Assembly (NCBI GenBank): GCA_017381475.1
Contig: JAFOCD010000218.1
Coordinates: 1 to 52,531 of the forward strand
Length of the DNA: 52,531 nucleotides
From: Bacteroidaceae bacterium
GTDB taxonomy: Bacteria > Bacteroidota > Bacteroidia > Bacteroidales > Bacteroidaceae
Direction: 5' to 3'
Under the pieces are notes generated by a model. It made no database searches. It saw nothing but the letters and a program-made list of their open reading frames with translations, and was not told where the DNA came from. Position numbers and translations under genes: made by a program. Position 1 is the stretch's first letter. Every line of letters starts with the position of its first letter. Of this stretch, positions 44,893 to 52,531 are shown piece by piece.

Positions 44893-46905
44893 TTATTTCT
44901 TCTTTTCGCTTGGATAACTGATTCTCGTGTGGTAGATAGCCATGAGTCTCTTCTTGAACACCTCTTTGATGGTGAAGATGTCCTGGAATGTCAGTGGTGC
45001 CATCATCAGCTCTCCCTCGCGGAATTTGGCGTCAATGATGTTGTCTACAAGCTTGCAGATATTCTCCTCGGTGTACTCTTTTATACTGTGTGAGGCGGCC
45101 TCGACGCAGTCTGCCATCATGAGTACTGCTTGTTCTTTTGTGAATGGCTGTGGCCCGGGGTATGTGAAGAGTTTCTCATCAACGACTTCGTCAGGATGCT
45201 GGTTCTTGTAGGTTATGTAGAAATATCCGGTCTTGGATAGTCCGTGGTGTGTGGCGATGAACTCCTTGATCTTCTTTGGCAATCCCTCGCGCTCGGCTAT
45301 TGCAATTCCGTCTGTTACATGCTTGATGATTACCTGTGCACTTTCGATTGGTGACAGTCTTTGATGCGGGCTTATGCCACCATTCTGGTTTTCGGTGAAG
45401 TATATTGGGTTCTCAAGCTTGCCTATGTCATGGTATAATGCTCCGGTTCGTACCTCAAGTGGGTTGGCGCCAATGGCTATTGCCGCTTCGGCAGCAAGAT
45501 TGCCCACCTGCATTGAGTGCTGGAATGTTCCTGGTGCTTCCTGCGACATTCTTTGAAGCAGTTTGCAGTTCAGGTTTGAAATCTCAATTAGGGTGATGCT
45601 TGAGATGAAACCGAATGTGCGCTCAATGATGAACATGAGCGGGTAGATGAACAGTGTCAGTACAGTGCTTACGATGAAGTAGACATACATCATGCTCTTC
45701 ATGTTTGAGAACCCGCCTGATGTAACCATTTCGTAGCATAGGTATATTACCGAATAGGTCAGCAATGTGATTGTCACGCACTTGAACATCTGTGAGCGTG
45801 AAGAGAGGTCTCTCAAGCTCAAAATCGCACAATAGCTTGCGGTTAATTGCAGCAACAGGAACTCGTATGGCGATGCAACCATGATTGAGCACATTGCCAA
45901 TGAGATGGTGTTTGTTACAAATGCAGTGTTGTGGTCGATGAACAGGCATAGCGTTATGGGCACGATGGCGAAGGGTAGGATGAATACACTGAACCCTCCA
46001 TGCTCGGTCATGATACCGACGATGATAGGGAATATTGTTGCTGCGATTATTGTGAATATGAACTTGTTGGTGTTGTTGAGCACTTCCTTCTTGTACAATG
46101 TAATATACGCAAGCAGCAATATGAGGCAAATTACGATGAAAGCCGATTGACCAAGCAGGATGTAGAGCCAATTCTCCTCGGATTTTACCTTTTCCTGTCT
46201 GTTCTTCTCGGCAAGGTATGAGTTTATGGCTCTTTCGGCCTTTCTGTCAACGATTTCGCCGTGTCCTATGATTCTCTGGTCTTTCTTGATCTGCTCGGCA
46301 AGTCTGCTAATCTTGCCCAATTCTTTCTTTATCTCCCTTTCTGTTGCAGCTACGTCGCATTTGTAGTTGGGCTGAATTCGTTCTGTGATACCTGTTGTAT
46401 CTGGTAGAATGTTGTTGAGTCTTTGCAGTGCTTCGGTAAGCGTGATGAATGTAATGGTCTTCTGTTGTCTATTTGCCTGCAGACTGTCCTTGTAGATAGA
46501 GACTCTTTGTGTTCTTCCGTTAGGCAAATATATGGTGTCCGAGTCGGCGATGATGTTCTCCTCTCTGTACAACTTCTTTATTTCGTTGTATTCGGTACTG
46601 AAGAGGGCGTAGATGACGGTCATCTCGCTCTGGTTGTGCTGGTCTACCTTTTGGAATACCGGTATGGATTTCTTGTATATGCTGTCCTCTTCGGCTTCTA
46701 TGTCTGCGCTGCTTTTGTAGACGTCGAAGTCGAACTCGGAAAGAAGTTGCTCGTGTGCCCATGGTGAACCAATCTTGAAATCGTATTGTATGGTTTTGCC
46801 TTTGGGCATGAAAAGTATTACAAGGCTGGCGCAGATGGCAATCAGCGCAATGCGCGAAATCCTGCGTCCATTTTTCTTTATTTTTTCTTTAAAGTTCTTA
46901 ACCAT
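44893..46905 (-). CDS. pgpH: PgpH-type membrane HD phosphodiesterase (7TMR-HDED)
   Basis: A 670-residue membrane protein of the YqfF/PgpH family, which hydrolyses cyclic di-AMP. One N-terminal helix (residues 17-35), an extracytoplasmic helical domain of about 210 residues, seven membrane helices (about 245-435), then a cytosolic HD domain with ALYHDIGKLENP, ISPHQRLSPIES, ATHHGLSKTGYFY and MMADCVEAAS. Its presence implies c-di-AMP signalling in this organism. A TATATTTG box on the minus strand (plus 46929-46936) is a likely -7 element. Confidence 0.92.
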   Translation of the reverse strand: MVKNFKEKIKKNGRRISRIALIAICASLVILFMPKGKTIQYDFKIGSPWAHEQLLSEFDFDVYKSSADIEAEEDSIYKKSIPVFQKVDQHNQSEMTVIYALFSTEYNEIKKLYREENIIADSDTIYLPNGRTQRVSIYKDSLQANRQQKTITFITLTEALQRLNNILPDTTGITERIQPNYKCDVAATEREIKKELGKISRLAEQIKKDQRIIGHGEIVDRKAERAINSYLAEKNRQEKVKSEENWLYILLGQSAFIVICLILLLAYITLYKKEVLNNTNKFIFTIIAATIFPIIVGIMTEHGGFSVFILPFAIVPITLCLFIDHNTAFVTNTISLAMCSIMVASPYEFLLLQLTASYCAILSLRDLSSRSQMFKCVTITLLTYSVIYLCYEMVTSGGFSNMKSMMYVYFIVSTVLTLFIYPLMFIIERTFGFISSITLIEISNLNCKLLQRMSQEAPGTFQHSMQVGNLAAEAAIAIGANPLEVRTGALYHDIGKLENPIYFTENQNGGISPHQRLSPIESAQVIIKHVTDGIAIAEREGLPKKIKEFIATHHGLSKTGYFYITYKNQHPDEVVDEKLFTYPGPQPFTKEQAVLMMADCVEAASHSIKEYTEENICKLVDNIIDAKFREGELMMAPLTFQDIFTIKEVFKKRLMAIYHTRISYPSEKKK

Positions 46906-47220
46906 AATTTTGTATAATATTCGATTCGCAAATATATAGAAAATAAACGGAATATAAGGCTGTTTTTTGATAATTTAAGTTTTGCGGCCGGGTTTTGTCC
47001 TTGATGTAACCGACTTTTGTTGGATTAGACAGAGCACGCCTGCATGTGCCATTTGCTTTTGCTTCGCGCCGATTGAAAAATCCATGATTTTATTTTGTCA
47101 ACCGCTCAAGTTGTGTTATTTTTGTACTGAATATACTGTTAATTAGGGTAGTTGCGGTTGCATTGGTTTGTTGTGCTGCCTTTCTAATGGACAGTTAGTT
47201 GGTTTTAATATTTGAACACT
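46906..47220. other. Divergent intergenic region between pgpH and gltX
   Basis: A 315-base AT-rich gap. It holds a -7-like box for pgpH on the minus strand and a full gltX promoter on the plus strand. No open frame, RNA gene or repeat is visible in the middle portion (46960-47090). Confidence 0.6.
47094..47131 (+). promoter_or_regulatory. Bacteroidales-type promoter for gltX
   Basis: TTTG at 47094-47097, 19-base spacer, TATTTTTG at 47117-47124. Start site near 47131, leaving a leader of about 90 bases. Confidence 0.7.
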
Positions 47221-48738
47221 ATGACAGAAAGAAGAGTAAGAGTGCGTTTTGCACCAAGTCCAACCGGACCATTACATATCGGTGGTGTGAGAACCGCCCT
47301 TTATAATTATCTGTTTGCGAAGCAGCATGGTGGTGATCTTGTTCTCCGCATTGAGGATACCGATTCAACCCGTTTCGTTCCCGGAGCCGAGGATTATATC
47401 CTTGAGTCATTCCGTTGGTTGGGTATCAAGTTCGACGAGGGTGTTTCCTTCGGCGGAAACTATGGCCCTTATCGTCAGTCGGAGCGTCGTGACATATACA
47501 AGCAGTATGTAAAGCAGTTGCTCGATGCCGGCAAGGCGTACATCGCATTCGATACTCCCGAGGAACTCGAGGCTAAGAGAAACGAGATCGAGAATTTCCA
47601 GTACGATGCTTCAACACGTCTCTCAATGCGTAACTCATTGGCGATGGATGCAGCAGAAGTTGCTGCCCTCATTGAGGCTGGACACCAGTATGTAGTACGC
47701 TTCAAGATTGAGCCGGGTGAAAAGGTTGTTGTCTACGATATTATCCGTGGCGAGGTAACTATCAACTCGTCTATTCTTGACGACAAGGTTCTTTACAAGT
47801 CGGCCGACGAGTTGCCAACATATCACCTTGCAAACATTGTCGATGACCACTTGATGGAGATTACCCACGTTATTCGTGGCGAGGAGTGGTTGCCTTCGGC
47901 ACCTCTTCATGTGTTGCTTTACCGTGCATTCGGTTGGGAGGATACAATGCCACAGTTCGCTCACCTTTCATTGCTCCTCAAGCCCGAGGGTAATGGCAAA
48001 CTTAGCAAGCGAGACGGTGACCGTCTTGGTTTCCCGGTGTTTCCGCTTGAGTGGAACGATCCAAAGAGCGGCTCAATCTCATCGGGTTTCCGCGAGAGCG
48101 ACTACTTGCCCGAGGCGGTCGTTAACTTCCTTGCATTGCTTGGCTGGAACCCCGGTGACGATGTCGAGATGATGTCAATGGAAGAGCTTATTAAAAAGTT
48201 TGACCTCTCTAAGTGTAGCAAGGCCGGCGCACGCTTTGACTATAAGAAGATGGTTTGGTTCAACCACGAATATATCTTGCAGAAATCTGATCGTGAGATT
48301 GCCGAAATCTTCATGAATGTTGTCAAGGCGCACGGTGTTGAGACTACATTGGAACACCTTGAGGTAATCGTGTCATTGATGAAGGGCCGTGTCAACTTTG
48401 TACACGAACTCTGGGATGCAAGCAGCTTCTACTTCGAGGCACCGCAGGCCTATGACGAGAAGACAGCAAAGAAACGCTGGAAAGAGGATTCTGCCCAGAA
48501 GATGACCGAGCTTGCCGACTTGCTCGAGAGTCTTGATGACTTCTCAATCGAGAGTCAGGACAAGGCTGTCCATGAGTGGATTGAGGTCAAGGGGTATGGT
48601 ATGGGCGATATCATGAACGCATTCCGTCTTGCTTTGGTGGGCGAGGGCAAAGGACCGCAGATGTTCCATATTTCGGGTCTTATTGGTAAGGAGGAGACAT
48701 TGTCGCGTCTGCGCCGTGCAATAACAGTTTTGGGATAA
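47221..48738 (+). CDS. gltX: Glutamate-tRNA ligase
   Basis: GltX charges tRNA-Glu. The 505-residue product starts at the ATG at 47221 ([22 protein letters not shown], class I HIGH motif as HIGG), not at the upstream TTG. The KMSKS motif appears as [13 protein letters not shown], usual for GluRS of this phylum, and the anticodon domain ends in [11 protein letters not shown]. waaA follows after 4 bases. Confidence 0.97.
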   Translation: MTERRVRVRFAPSPTGPLHIGGVRTALYNYLFAKQHGGDLVLRIEDTDSTRFVPGAEDYILESFRWLGIKFDEGVSFGGNYGPYRQSERRDIYKQYVKQLLDAGKAYIAFDTPEELEAKRNEIENFQYDASTRLSMRNSLAMDAAEVAALIEAGHQYVVRFKIEPGEKVVVYDIIRGEVTINSSILDDKVLYKSADELPTYHLANIVDDHLMEITHVIRGEEWLPSAPLHVLLYRAFGWEDTMPQFAHLSLLLKPEGNGKLSKRDGDRLGFPVFPLEWNDPKSGSISSGFRESDYLPEAVVNFLALLGWNPGDDVEMMSMEELIKKFDLSKCSKAGARFDYKKMVWFNHEYILQKSDREIAEIFMNVVKAHGVETTLEHLEVIVSLMKGRVNFVHELWDASSFYFEAPQAYDEKTAKKRWKEDSAQKMTELADLLESLDDFSIESQDKAVHEWIEVKGYGMGDIMNAFRLALVGEGKGPQMFHISGLIGKEETLSRLRRAITVLG

Positions 48739-48742
48739 AGTT

Positions 48743-49966
48743 ATGTATACGTTCGGAATATATTTATACATTTTCCTGGTGAAATTGGTTGCGCTCTTCG
48801 GCCATAAGAAGGCGAAGAAGATGCTTGCAGGTCACAAGGAGGTATTTGCAATGTTGCAGGAAAAGGTGAAGCCGGGAACGCAGTATGTATGGTTTCACGC
48901 AGCCTCGCTTGGCGAGTTCGAGCAGGGGCGCCCGATGATAGAGAAGTTGCGTGCAGAGCATCCCGAGTATCGCGTCGTCCTCACTTTCTTCTCACCTTCG
49001 GGCTACATTCCGGCAAAAAACTACCAGCAGGCCGACATTGTATGTTATCTGCCTTTTGATACCAAGCGCAATGTGCGCCGTTTTCTCGATTTGGTGCAGC
49101 CGAAGATGGCATTCTTTATAAAGTATGAGTTCTGGCTCAACTTCCTGCAGGAGTTGAAGAAACGCGAGATACCGTCTTACAGCGTTTCGTCAATATTCCG
49201 CAAAGACCAGGTTTTCTTCAAGCCCATGGGGGGACGCTACCGTTTGGCGCTTCATTGCTTTACACACCTTTTTGTACAGAATGCAAAATCAAAGGAGTTG
49301 TTAAAGTCGATAGATATTGACAAAGTTACAGTTGTTGGTGACACCCGCTTTGATCGCGTGACCAAGATTCTTGAGCAGGCACGTCAGTTGCCTTTGGTCG
49401 ATGCCTTCGCCGAGGGCGACCGCAAGGTCTTTGTCGTGGGTAGTTCATGGGGTGATGACGAGGCAGTTTACATGCCTTTCTTCAATAAGCATCGTGAATG
49501 GAAGCTTATCATAGCATCGCACGAAGTGAATGAGGAGCGCGTAGCTCGCATTGTTGAGCAGTATGAGGGCAAATGTGTGCGCTATTCAACCGCAACTATG
49601 GACGAAGTGGCGCAGGCCGATTGTCTCATTGTTGACTGCTATGGTCTTCTGTCGTCAATATACCGTTATGGTGATATGGCCTATGTGGGCGGTGGCTTTG
49701 GCGTGGGTATCCATAATGTGCTCGAGGCTGCGGTCTATGGCATTCCTGTTTTCTTTGGCCCCAATAACCGCAAGTTTCAGGAGGCGCAGTTGCTCAAGGA
49801 GTGTGGCGGTGGCATTGAGATAATTGCTACATGCGACATTGAGGACAAAATGAACGCTTTTGCAGCCGATGAGTCATTGCTCAAACGTGCCGGTAAAGCT
49901 GCCGGTGACCTGGTTTCGACCAATGCCGGTGCAACAGCAAGGATATTCAAGCATCTTGGACTATAA
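48743..49966 (+). CDS. waaA: 3-deoxy-D-manno-octulosonic acid transferase
   Basis: WaaA (KdtA) adds Kdo to lipid A precursors at the inner membrane. The 407 residues include an N-terminal membrane anchor (FGIYLYIFLVKLVALF), then WFHAASLGEFEQGRP with the catalytic-region Glu, the acceptor half to residue 180, TVVGDTRFDRV, FVVGSSWGDDE and the C-terminal donor site YVGGGFGVGIHNVLEAAVYG. It is cotranscribed with gltX. Confidence 0.95.
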   Translation: MYTFGIYLYIFLVKLVALFGHKKAKKMLAGHKEVFAMLQEKVKPGTQYVWFHAASLGEFEQGRPMIEKLRAEHPEYRVVLTFFSPSGYIPAKNYQQADIVCYLPFDTKRNVRRFLDLVQPKMAFFIKYEFWLNFLQELKKREIPSYSVSSIFRKDQVFFKPMGGRYRLALHCFTHLFVQNAKSKELLKSIDIDKVTVVGDTRFDRVTKILEQARQLPLVDAFAEGDRKVFVVGSSWGDDEAVYMPFFNKHREWKLIIASHEVNEERVARIVEQYEGKCVRYSTATMDEVAQADCLIVDCYGLLSSIYRYGDMAYVGGGFGVGIHNVLEAAVYGIPVFFGPNNRKFQEAQLLKECGGGIEIIATCDIEDKMNAFAADESLLKRAGKAAGDLVSTNAGATARIFKHLGL

Positions 49967-50013
49967 TTGAAAAAGAAATATTCATTTAATACAAACCTTT
50001 AAATTCTAAAGTT

Positions 50014-51006
50014 ATGAAATTTTTGACAGATGAGAAATTGGTGATCGTCGGTGCTGCCGGTATGATTGGTTCAAACATGGCTCAGTCTGCCTTGATGATG
50101 GGCTTGACAAGCAATCTTTGCCTTTATGATGTATTCTCTCCCGAGGGTGTTGCTGAGGAGATGCGTCAGAGCGGTTTCGACAATGTGAATATCACAGCAA
50201 CAACTGATGTTGCCGAGGCATTCAAGGATGCAAAATATATCATCTCTTCAGGTGGTGCTCCTCGCAAGGAGGGTATGACACGTGAGGATTTGCTCGCTGG
50301 TAACTGCAAGATTGCCGAGGAACTCGGTAAGAATATCAAGACATACTGCCCAGATGTTAAGCACGTAGTTATTATCTTTAACCCAGCCGATTTGACAGGT
50401 CTTGTAACACTTCTCTACTCGGGCTTGAAGCCAGGTCAGGTTACAACACTCGCAGGTCTCGACTCAACACGTTTGCAGAACGCTCTTGCAAAGAAGTTCG
50501 GCGTAATGATGAGCGAGGTTACAGGTTGTGCAACTTATGGTGGTCACGGTGAGCAGATGGCTGTATTCGGTAGCGCAGTAAAGGTTGCCGGCAAGCCATT
50601 GACAGACCTCATTGGTACAGCTGAGTTCCCAGAAGAGGAGTGGGAGCAGATGAAGAAGGATGTTACACAGGGTGGTGCAGCTATCATCAAGCTCCGTGGC
50701 CGTTCTTCATTCCAGAGCCCTTCATACCTCTCAGTTGAGATGATCCGTTCAGTTATGGGTGGTGAGACATTCCGTTACCCAGCAGGTACATATGTATCTA
50801 ACGAGAAGTACAACCACATCATGATGGCTATGGACACAGTTCTCGATGCTAACGGTTGCTCATACAAGATGCCTGTTGGTACAGACGAGGAGATTGCTAA
50901 GCTTGATGCAAGCTACGCTCACCTCTGCAAGATGCGTGACGAGCTCGTTACTCTTAACATTGTTCCTGCAATCGAGGAGTGGAGCAGCATTAATCCTAAC
51001 CTTTAA
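50014..51006 (+). CDS. mdh: Malate dehydrogenase
   Basis: Mdh interconverts malate and oxaloacetate with NAD(H). The 330 residues show the nucleotide-binding motif VIVGAAGMIGSNMAQS, substrate-binding Arg in GGAPRKEGMTREDLL, the Asp/Arg pair in LAGLDSTRLQNALAK, and catalytic His in GGHGEQM. It uses favoured codons throughout, suggesting high expression, in line with fermentation to succinate in Bacteroidales. It stands alone, ended by a strong terminator. Confidence 0.96.
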   Translation: MKFLTDEKLVIVGAAGMIGSNMAQSALMMGLTSNLCLYDVFSPEGVAEEMRQSGFDNVNITATTDVAEAFKDAKYIISSGGAPRKEGMTREDLLAGNCKIAEELGKNIKTYCPDVKHVVIIFNPADLTGLVTLLYSGLKPGQVTTLAGLDSTRLQNALAKKFGVMMSEVTGCATYGGHGEQMAVFGSAVKVAGKPLTDLIGTAEFPEEEWEQMKKDVTQGGAAIIKLRGRSSFQSPSYLSVEMIRSVMGGETFRYPAGTYVSNEKYNHIMMAMDTVLDANGCSYKMPVGTDEEIAKLDASYAHLCKMRDELVTLNIVPAIEEWSSINPNL

Positions 51007-51075
51007 TATATTATATTATAAGGTAGTATATGGAAGTTGACTAAAAGGCTCTTTTTATTCAAACTTCAACAATAA

Positions 51076-51113
51076 GATGGTGACCCGTTTCTTCCGGGTC
51101 ACCATCCTTTTTT
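51076..51113 (+). terminator. Rho-independent terminator of mdh
   Basis: GATGGTGACCCG (51076-51087) and CGGGTCACCATC (51095-51106) form a perfect 12-bp stem, followed by CTTTTTTG. Confidence 0.92.
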
Positions 51114-51164
51114 GTGTTATAATCCAAACTTTTGCCTCTTTGATGCAAAAAACGGCCGAAATGT

Positions 51165-51202
51165 TTTGCTATTTGAGAAAATGTATCTACTTTTGCGCTG
51201 CA
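51165..51202 (+). promoter_or_regulatory. Bacteroidales-type promoter for rpsU
   Basis: TTTG at 51165-51168, 19-base spacer, TACTTTTG at 51188-51195. Start near 51202, leader about 48 bases. Confidence 0.72.
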
Positions 51203-51249
51203 TTTTGTCTAAAGTGAAAAATAATATAAACTAAATAATTAAATAGGAA

Positions 51250-51441
51250 ATGATTGTAGTACCTGTTAAGGAGGGCGAGAACATTGAAAGAGCTCTCAAA
51301 AAATTCAAGAGAAAATTCGAGAAAACCGGTGTTGTTAAGGAATTGCGCGCTCGTCAGCAGTTTGACAAGCCTTCAGTTTTGAAGCGTTTGAAGATGGAGC
51401 ATGCTGTATACGTACAGAAGCTTCGCGCAAATGAGGAATAA
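51250..51441 (+). CDS. rpsU: 30S ribosomal protein S21
   Basis: S21 sits near the 16S 3' end in the initiation region. The 63-residue, strongly basic product (MIVVPVKEGENIERALKKFK, then REL-type basic helix ARQQFDKPSVLKRLKM) has the standard length. The gene order rpsU-xerC-hpf is usual in Bacteroidales. In this phylum ribosomal S21 takes part in hiding the anti-Shine-Dalgarno sequence. Confidence 0.97.
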   Translation: MIVVPVKEGENIERALKKFKRKFEKTGVVKELRARQQFDKPSVLKRLKMEHAVYVQKLRANEE

Positions 51442-51453
51442 TTTTCCGTTTTT

Positions 51454-51492
51454 CTTGTTTTTTAATTAAAACTGATTTATATTCGTTGCCGA
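51454..51492 (+). promoter_or_regulatory. Probable promoter inside the rpsU-xerC gap
   Basis: CTTG at 51454-51457 (one change from TTTG), 20-base spacer, TATATTCG at 51478-51485. The start site would fall near 51492, within the left arm of the hairpin that overlaps the xerC start codon. Confidence 0.5.
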
Positions 51493-51519
51493 AAGACAAT
51501 TTCTTTCGGCAACGAATAT
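51479..51519 (+). promoter_or_regulatory. Perfect 17-bp hairpin covering the xerC start codon
   Basis: ATATTCGTTGCCGAAAG (51479-51495) and CTTTCGGCAACGAATAT (51503-51519) are perfect complements around ACAATTT. The right arm includes the first two bases of the ATG at 51518. No T run follows, so it is a poor terminator and a good candidate for blocking translation starts on read-through transcripts. Confidence 0.7.
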
Positions 51520-52408
51520 GTTTATAGACTCATTTATCGGGTATCTGCGAACCGAGAGGCTCTATTCGGTTCATACGCTCAGGGCGTATGAAAACGACCT
51601 CCTCGCGTTTAAGGACTATGCGGCCCGCATGGATGAGTCGCTTTTGTTTTGGGAGGCCGATGTTGATGTCGTGCGCTCGTGGGTGGCGTCGTTGATGGAT
51701 GCCGGCGCTGCACCATCGTCCGTTAATCGCAAGCTCAGTTCCCTGCGCTCGTTCTTCGATTTCCTGCGCCGCGAGGGTAAGGTGGTGGAAAATCCTGTTC
51801 AGAGCCTTAAAGGGCCCAAGTGCAGGAAGAAACTCCCCACTTTTGTCAAAGAGGACGAGATGGACGCGCTCCTTGACGATGTCGATTTTGGCACGGGCTA
51901 TTCCGCTTGCCGCGACAGGATGATAATACGTCTGTTCTATGAAACCGGTATCCGTCTCTCTGAACTTGTCTCCATGGATGTGGCGTCGGTCGACATGAAT
52001 GCCTCGGTAATCAAGGTGCTTGGAAAACGCAATCGCCAACGTATAATCCCTTTTGCTACAGGTCTAAAGGTTGCGCTTGAGGAGTATATGCAGGCCCGTG
52101 AACAGTTTGCTGCGCATGATGGCCAGGCCTTATTCTTGTCCGACAAGGGAGTGCGTGTCAATCCCGGAACCGTCTATCGCATGGTCAATACCCGCCTTGC
52201 ACTTGTCACCTCGGTAAAGAAAAAGAGCCCTCATGTGTTGCGGCATTCGTTTGCTACAGCTATGCTCAACAACAATGCCGAGATTGGGGCTGTTAAAGAG
52301 TTGTTGGGGCATCGTCAGCTTGCCACCACAGAGATATACACCCACCTTAGTTTCGAGGATTTGAAAGGATTTTATGAAAAGGCTCATCCCAGAGCCGGTA
52401 AACAATAA
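51518..52408 (+). CDS. xerC: Tyrosine recombinase XerC/XerD family
   Basis: A 296-residue Xer recombinase. N-terminal core-binding domain (MFIDSFIGYLRTERLYSVHT), then the catalytic domain with Arg in ETGIRLSELVSM, Lys in VLGKRNRQRIIP, HVLRHSFATAML, and GHRQLATTEIYTH with the nucleophilic Tyr. All catalytic residues are present. The rpsU-xerC-hpf order favours the XerC label; the partner is likely the gene at 17159. The start at 51518 agrees with family alignment as I know it, although the codon is in a hairpin. Confidence 0.9.
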   Translation: MFIDSFIGYLRTERLYSVHTLRAYENDLLAFKDYAARMDESLLFWEADVDVVRSWVASLMDAGAAPSSVNRKLSSLRSFFDFLRREGKVVENPVQSLKGPKCRKKLPTFVKEDEMDALLDDVDFGTGYSACRDRMIIRLFYETGIRLSELVSMDVASVDMNASVIKVLGKRNRQRIIPFATGLKVALEEYMQAREQFAAHDGQALFLSDKGVRVNPGTVYRMVNTRLALVTSVKKKSPHVLRHSFATAMLNNNAEIGAVKELLGHRQLATTEIYTHLSFEDLKGFYEKAHPRAGKQ

Positions 52409-52426
52409 ATTATAGGAGGTTTAATT

Positions 52427-52531
52427 ATGGTAACAAGAATTCAATCTGTTCATTTCGATGCATCACAGCAGTTGATGGAGTTCGTGGAGAAAAAAGTTGC
52501 GAAGTTGGACAAACTTTGTGAAGGTGCAACA
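52427..52531 (+). CDS. hpf: Ribosome hibernation-promoting factor HPF/YfiA, 3' truncated by window edge
   Basis: The first 35 codons are present, starting MVTRIQSVHFDASQQLMEFV and continuing with a basic amphipathic helix EKKVAKLDKL, the HPF opening. The protein inactivates ribosomes as 70S or 100S particles in stationary phase. It starts 18 bases after xerC and is preceded by TAGGAGGT (52413-52420), one of few Shine-Dalgarno-like sequences in the window. hflX, coded at 21122, acts on hibernating ribosomes in other bacteria. Confidence 0.9.
   Translation, partial: MVTRIQSVHFDASQQLMEFVEKKVAKLDKLCEGAT

Noticed and set aside
51007..51075. Possible small RNA or leader peptide after mdh
   Set aside because: No stable structure before the mdh terminator and no open frame with a start of merit.

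Overview
The window is a 52.5 kb stretch of ordinary chromosome from a member of the Bacteroidota, almost certainly order Bacteroidales. The evidence is lineage-marker genes (type IX secretion components PorU, PorV and PorG, DUF6242 and DUF2851 proteins, a fused SecDF, a viroplasmin-type RNase H, OmpH/Skp copies beside bamA) together with promoters of the Bacteroides form TTTG-N19-21-TAnnTTTG and a general lack of Shine-Dalgarno sequences. The genus cannot be fixed from what is visible. No rRNA, tRNA, CRISPR array, prophage or complete insertion sequence was found.

Layout. 1-5.2 kb: porU (5' end cut by the window), porV, ispF and a lipoprotein metallophosphoesterase. 5.3-6.4 kb: ribD behind its own promoter. 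6.5-14.7 kb: a long envelope operon, DUF6242 lipoprotein-porG-uppS-bamA-three OmpH/Skp proteins-murI. 14.8-17.0 kb, minus strand: O-methyltransferase-rbfA-LolC/E-like permease. 17.2-22.4 kb: a Xer recombinase, a TPR lipoprotein, dprA and hflX. 22.4-25.5 kb: a small GIY-YIG nuclease gene between repeats, class I fumarase, a second structured intergenic repeat, and rubrerythrin. 25.6-26.6 kb, minus: an MltD-like lytic transglycosylase. 26.7-31.1 kb: rlmL-like, purD and two membrane proteins. 31.2-38.4 kb, minus: argS-RNase H-two LTA-synthase-family sulfatases-radical SAM protein, apparently one operon. 38.6-43.5 kb: two overlapping rhomboid genes and secDF. 43.6-46.9 kb, minus: DUF2851 and a PgpH-type HD phosphodiesterase. 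47.2-52.5 kb: gltX, waaA, mdh, rpsU, a second Xer recombinase and the start of hpf.

Functionally the window is dominated by building the cell envelope: undecaprenyl phosphate synthesis, outer-membrane protein assembly and chaperoning, D-glutamate, Kdo transfer to lipid A, lipoprotein release, membrane protein translocation, peptidoglycan turnover and type IX secretion. Housekeeping translation, ribosome and nucleotide genes fill the rest.

I found no convincing undescribed multi-gene system. The least ordinary signals are non-coding: (i) palindromic repeats of the TGTCATCCTGAACG family flanking the GIY-YIG gene; (ii) a second repeat after the fumarase gene that shares a 22-base edge with the first, including the stop codon of hflX; (iii) a perfect 17-bp hairpin that ends on the start codon of the xerC-like gene and contains a probable promoter, which could make translation depend on where transcription began.
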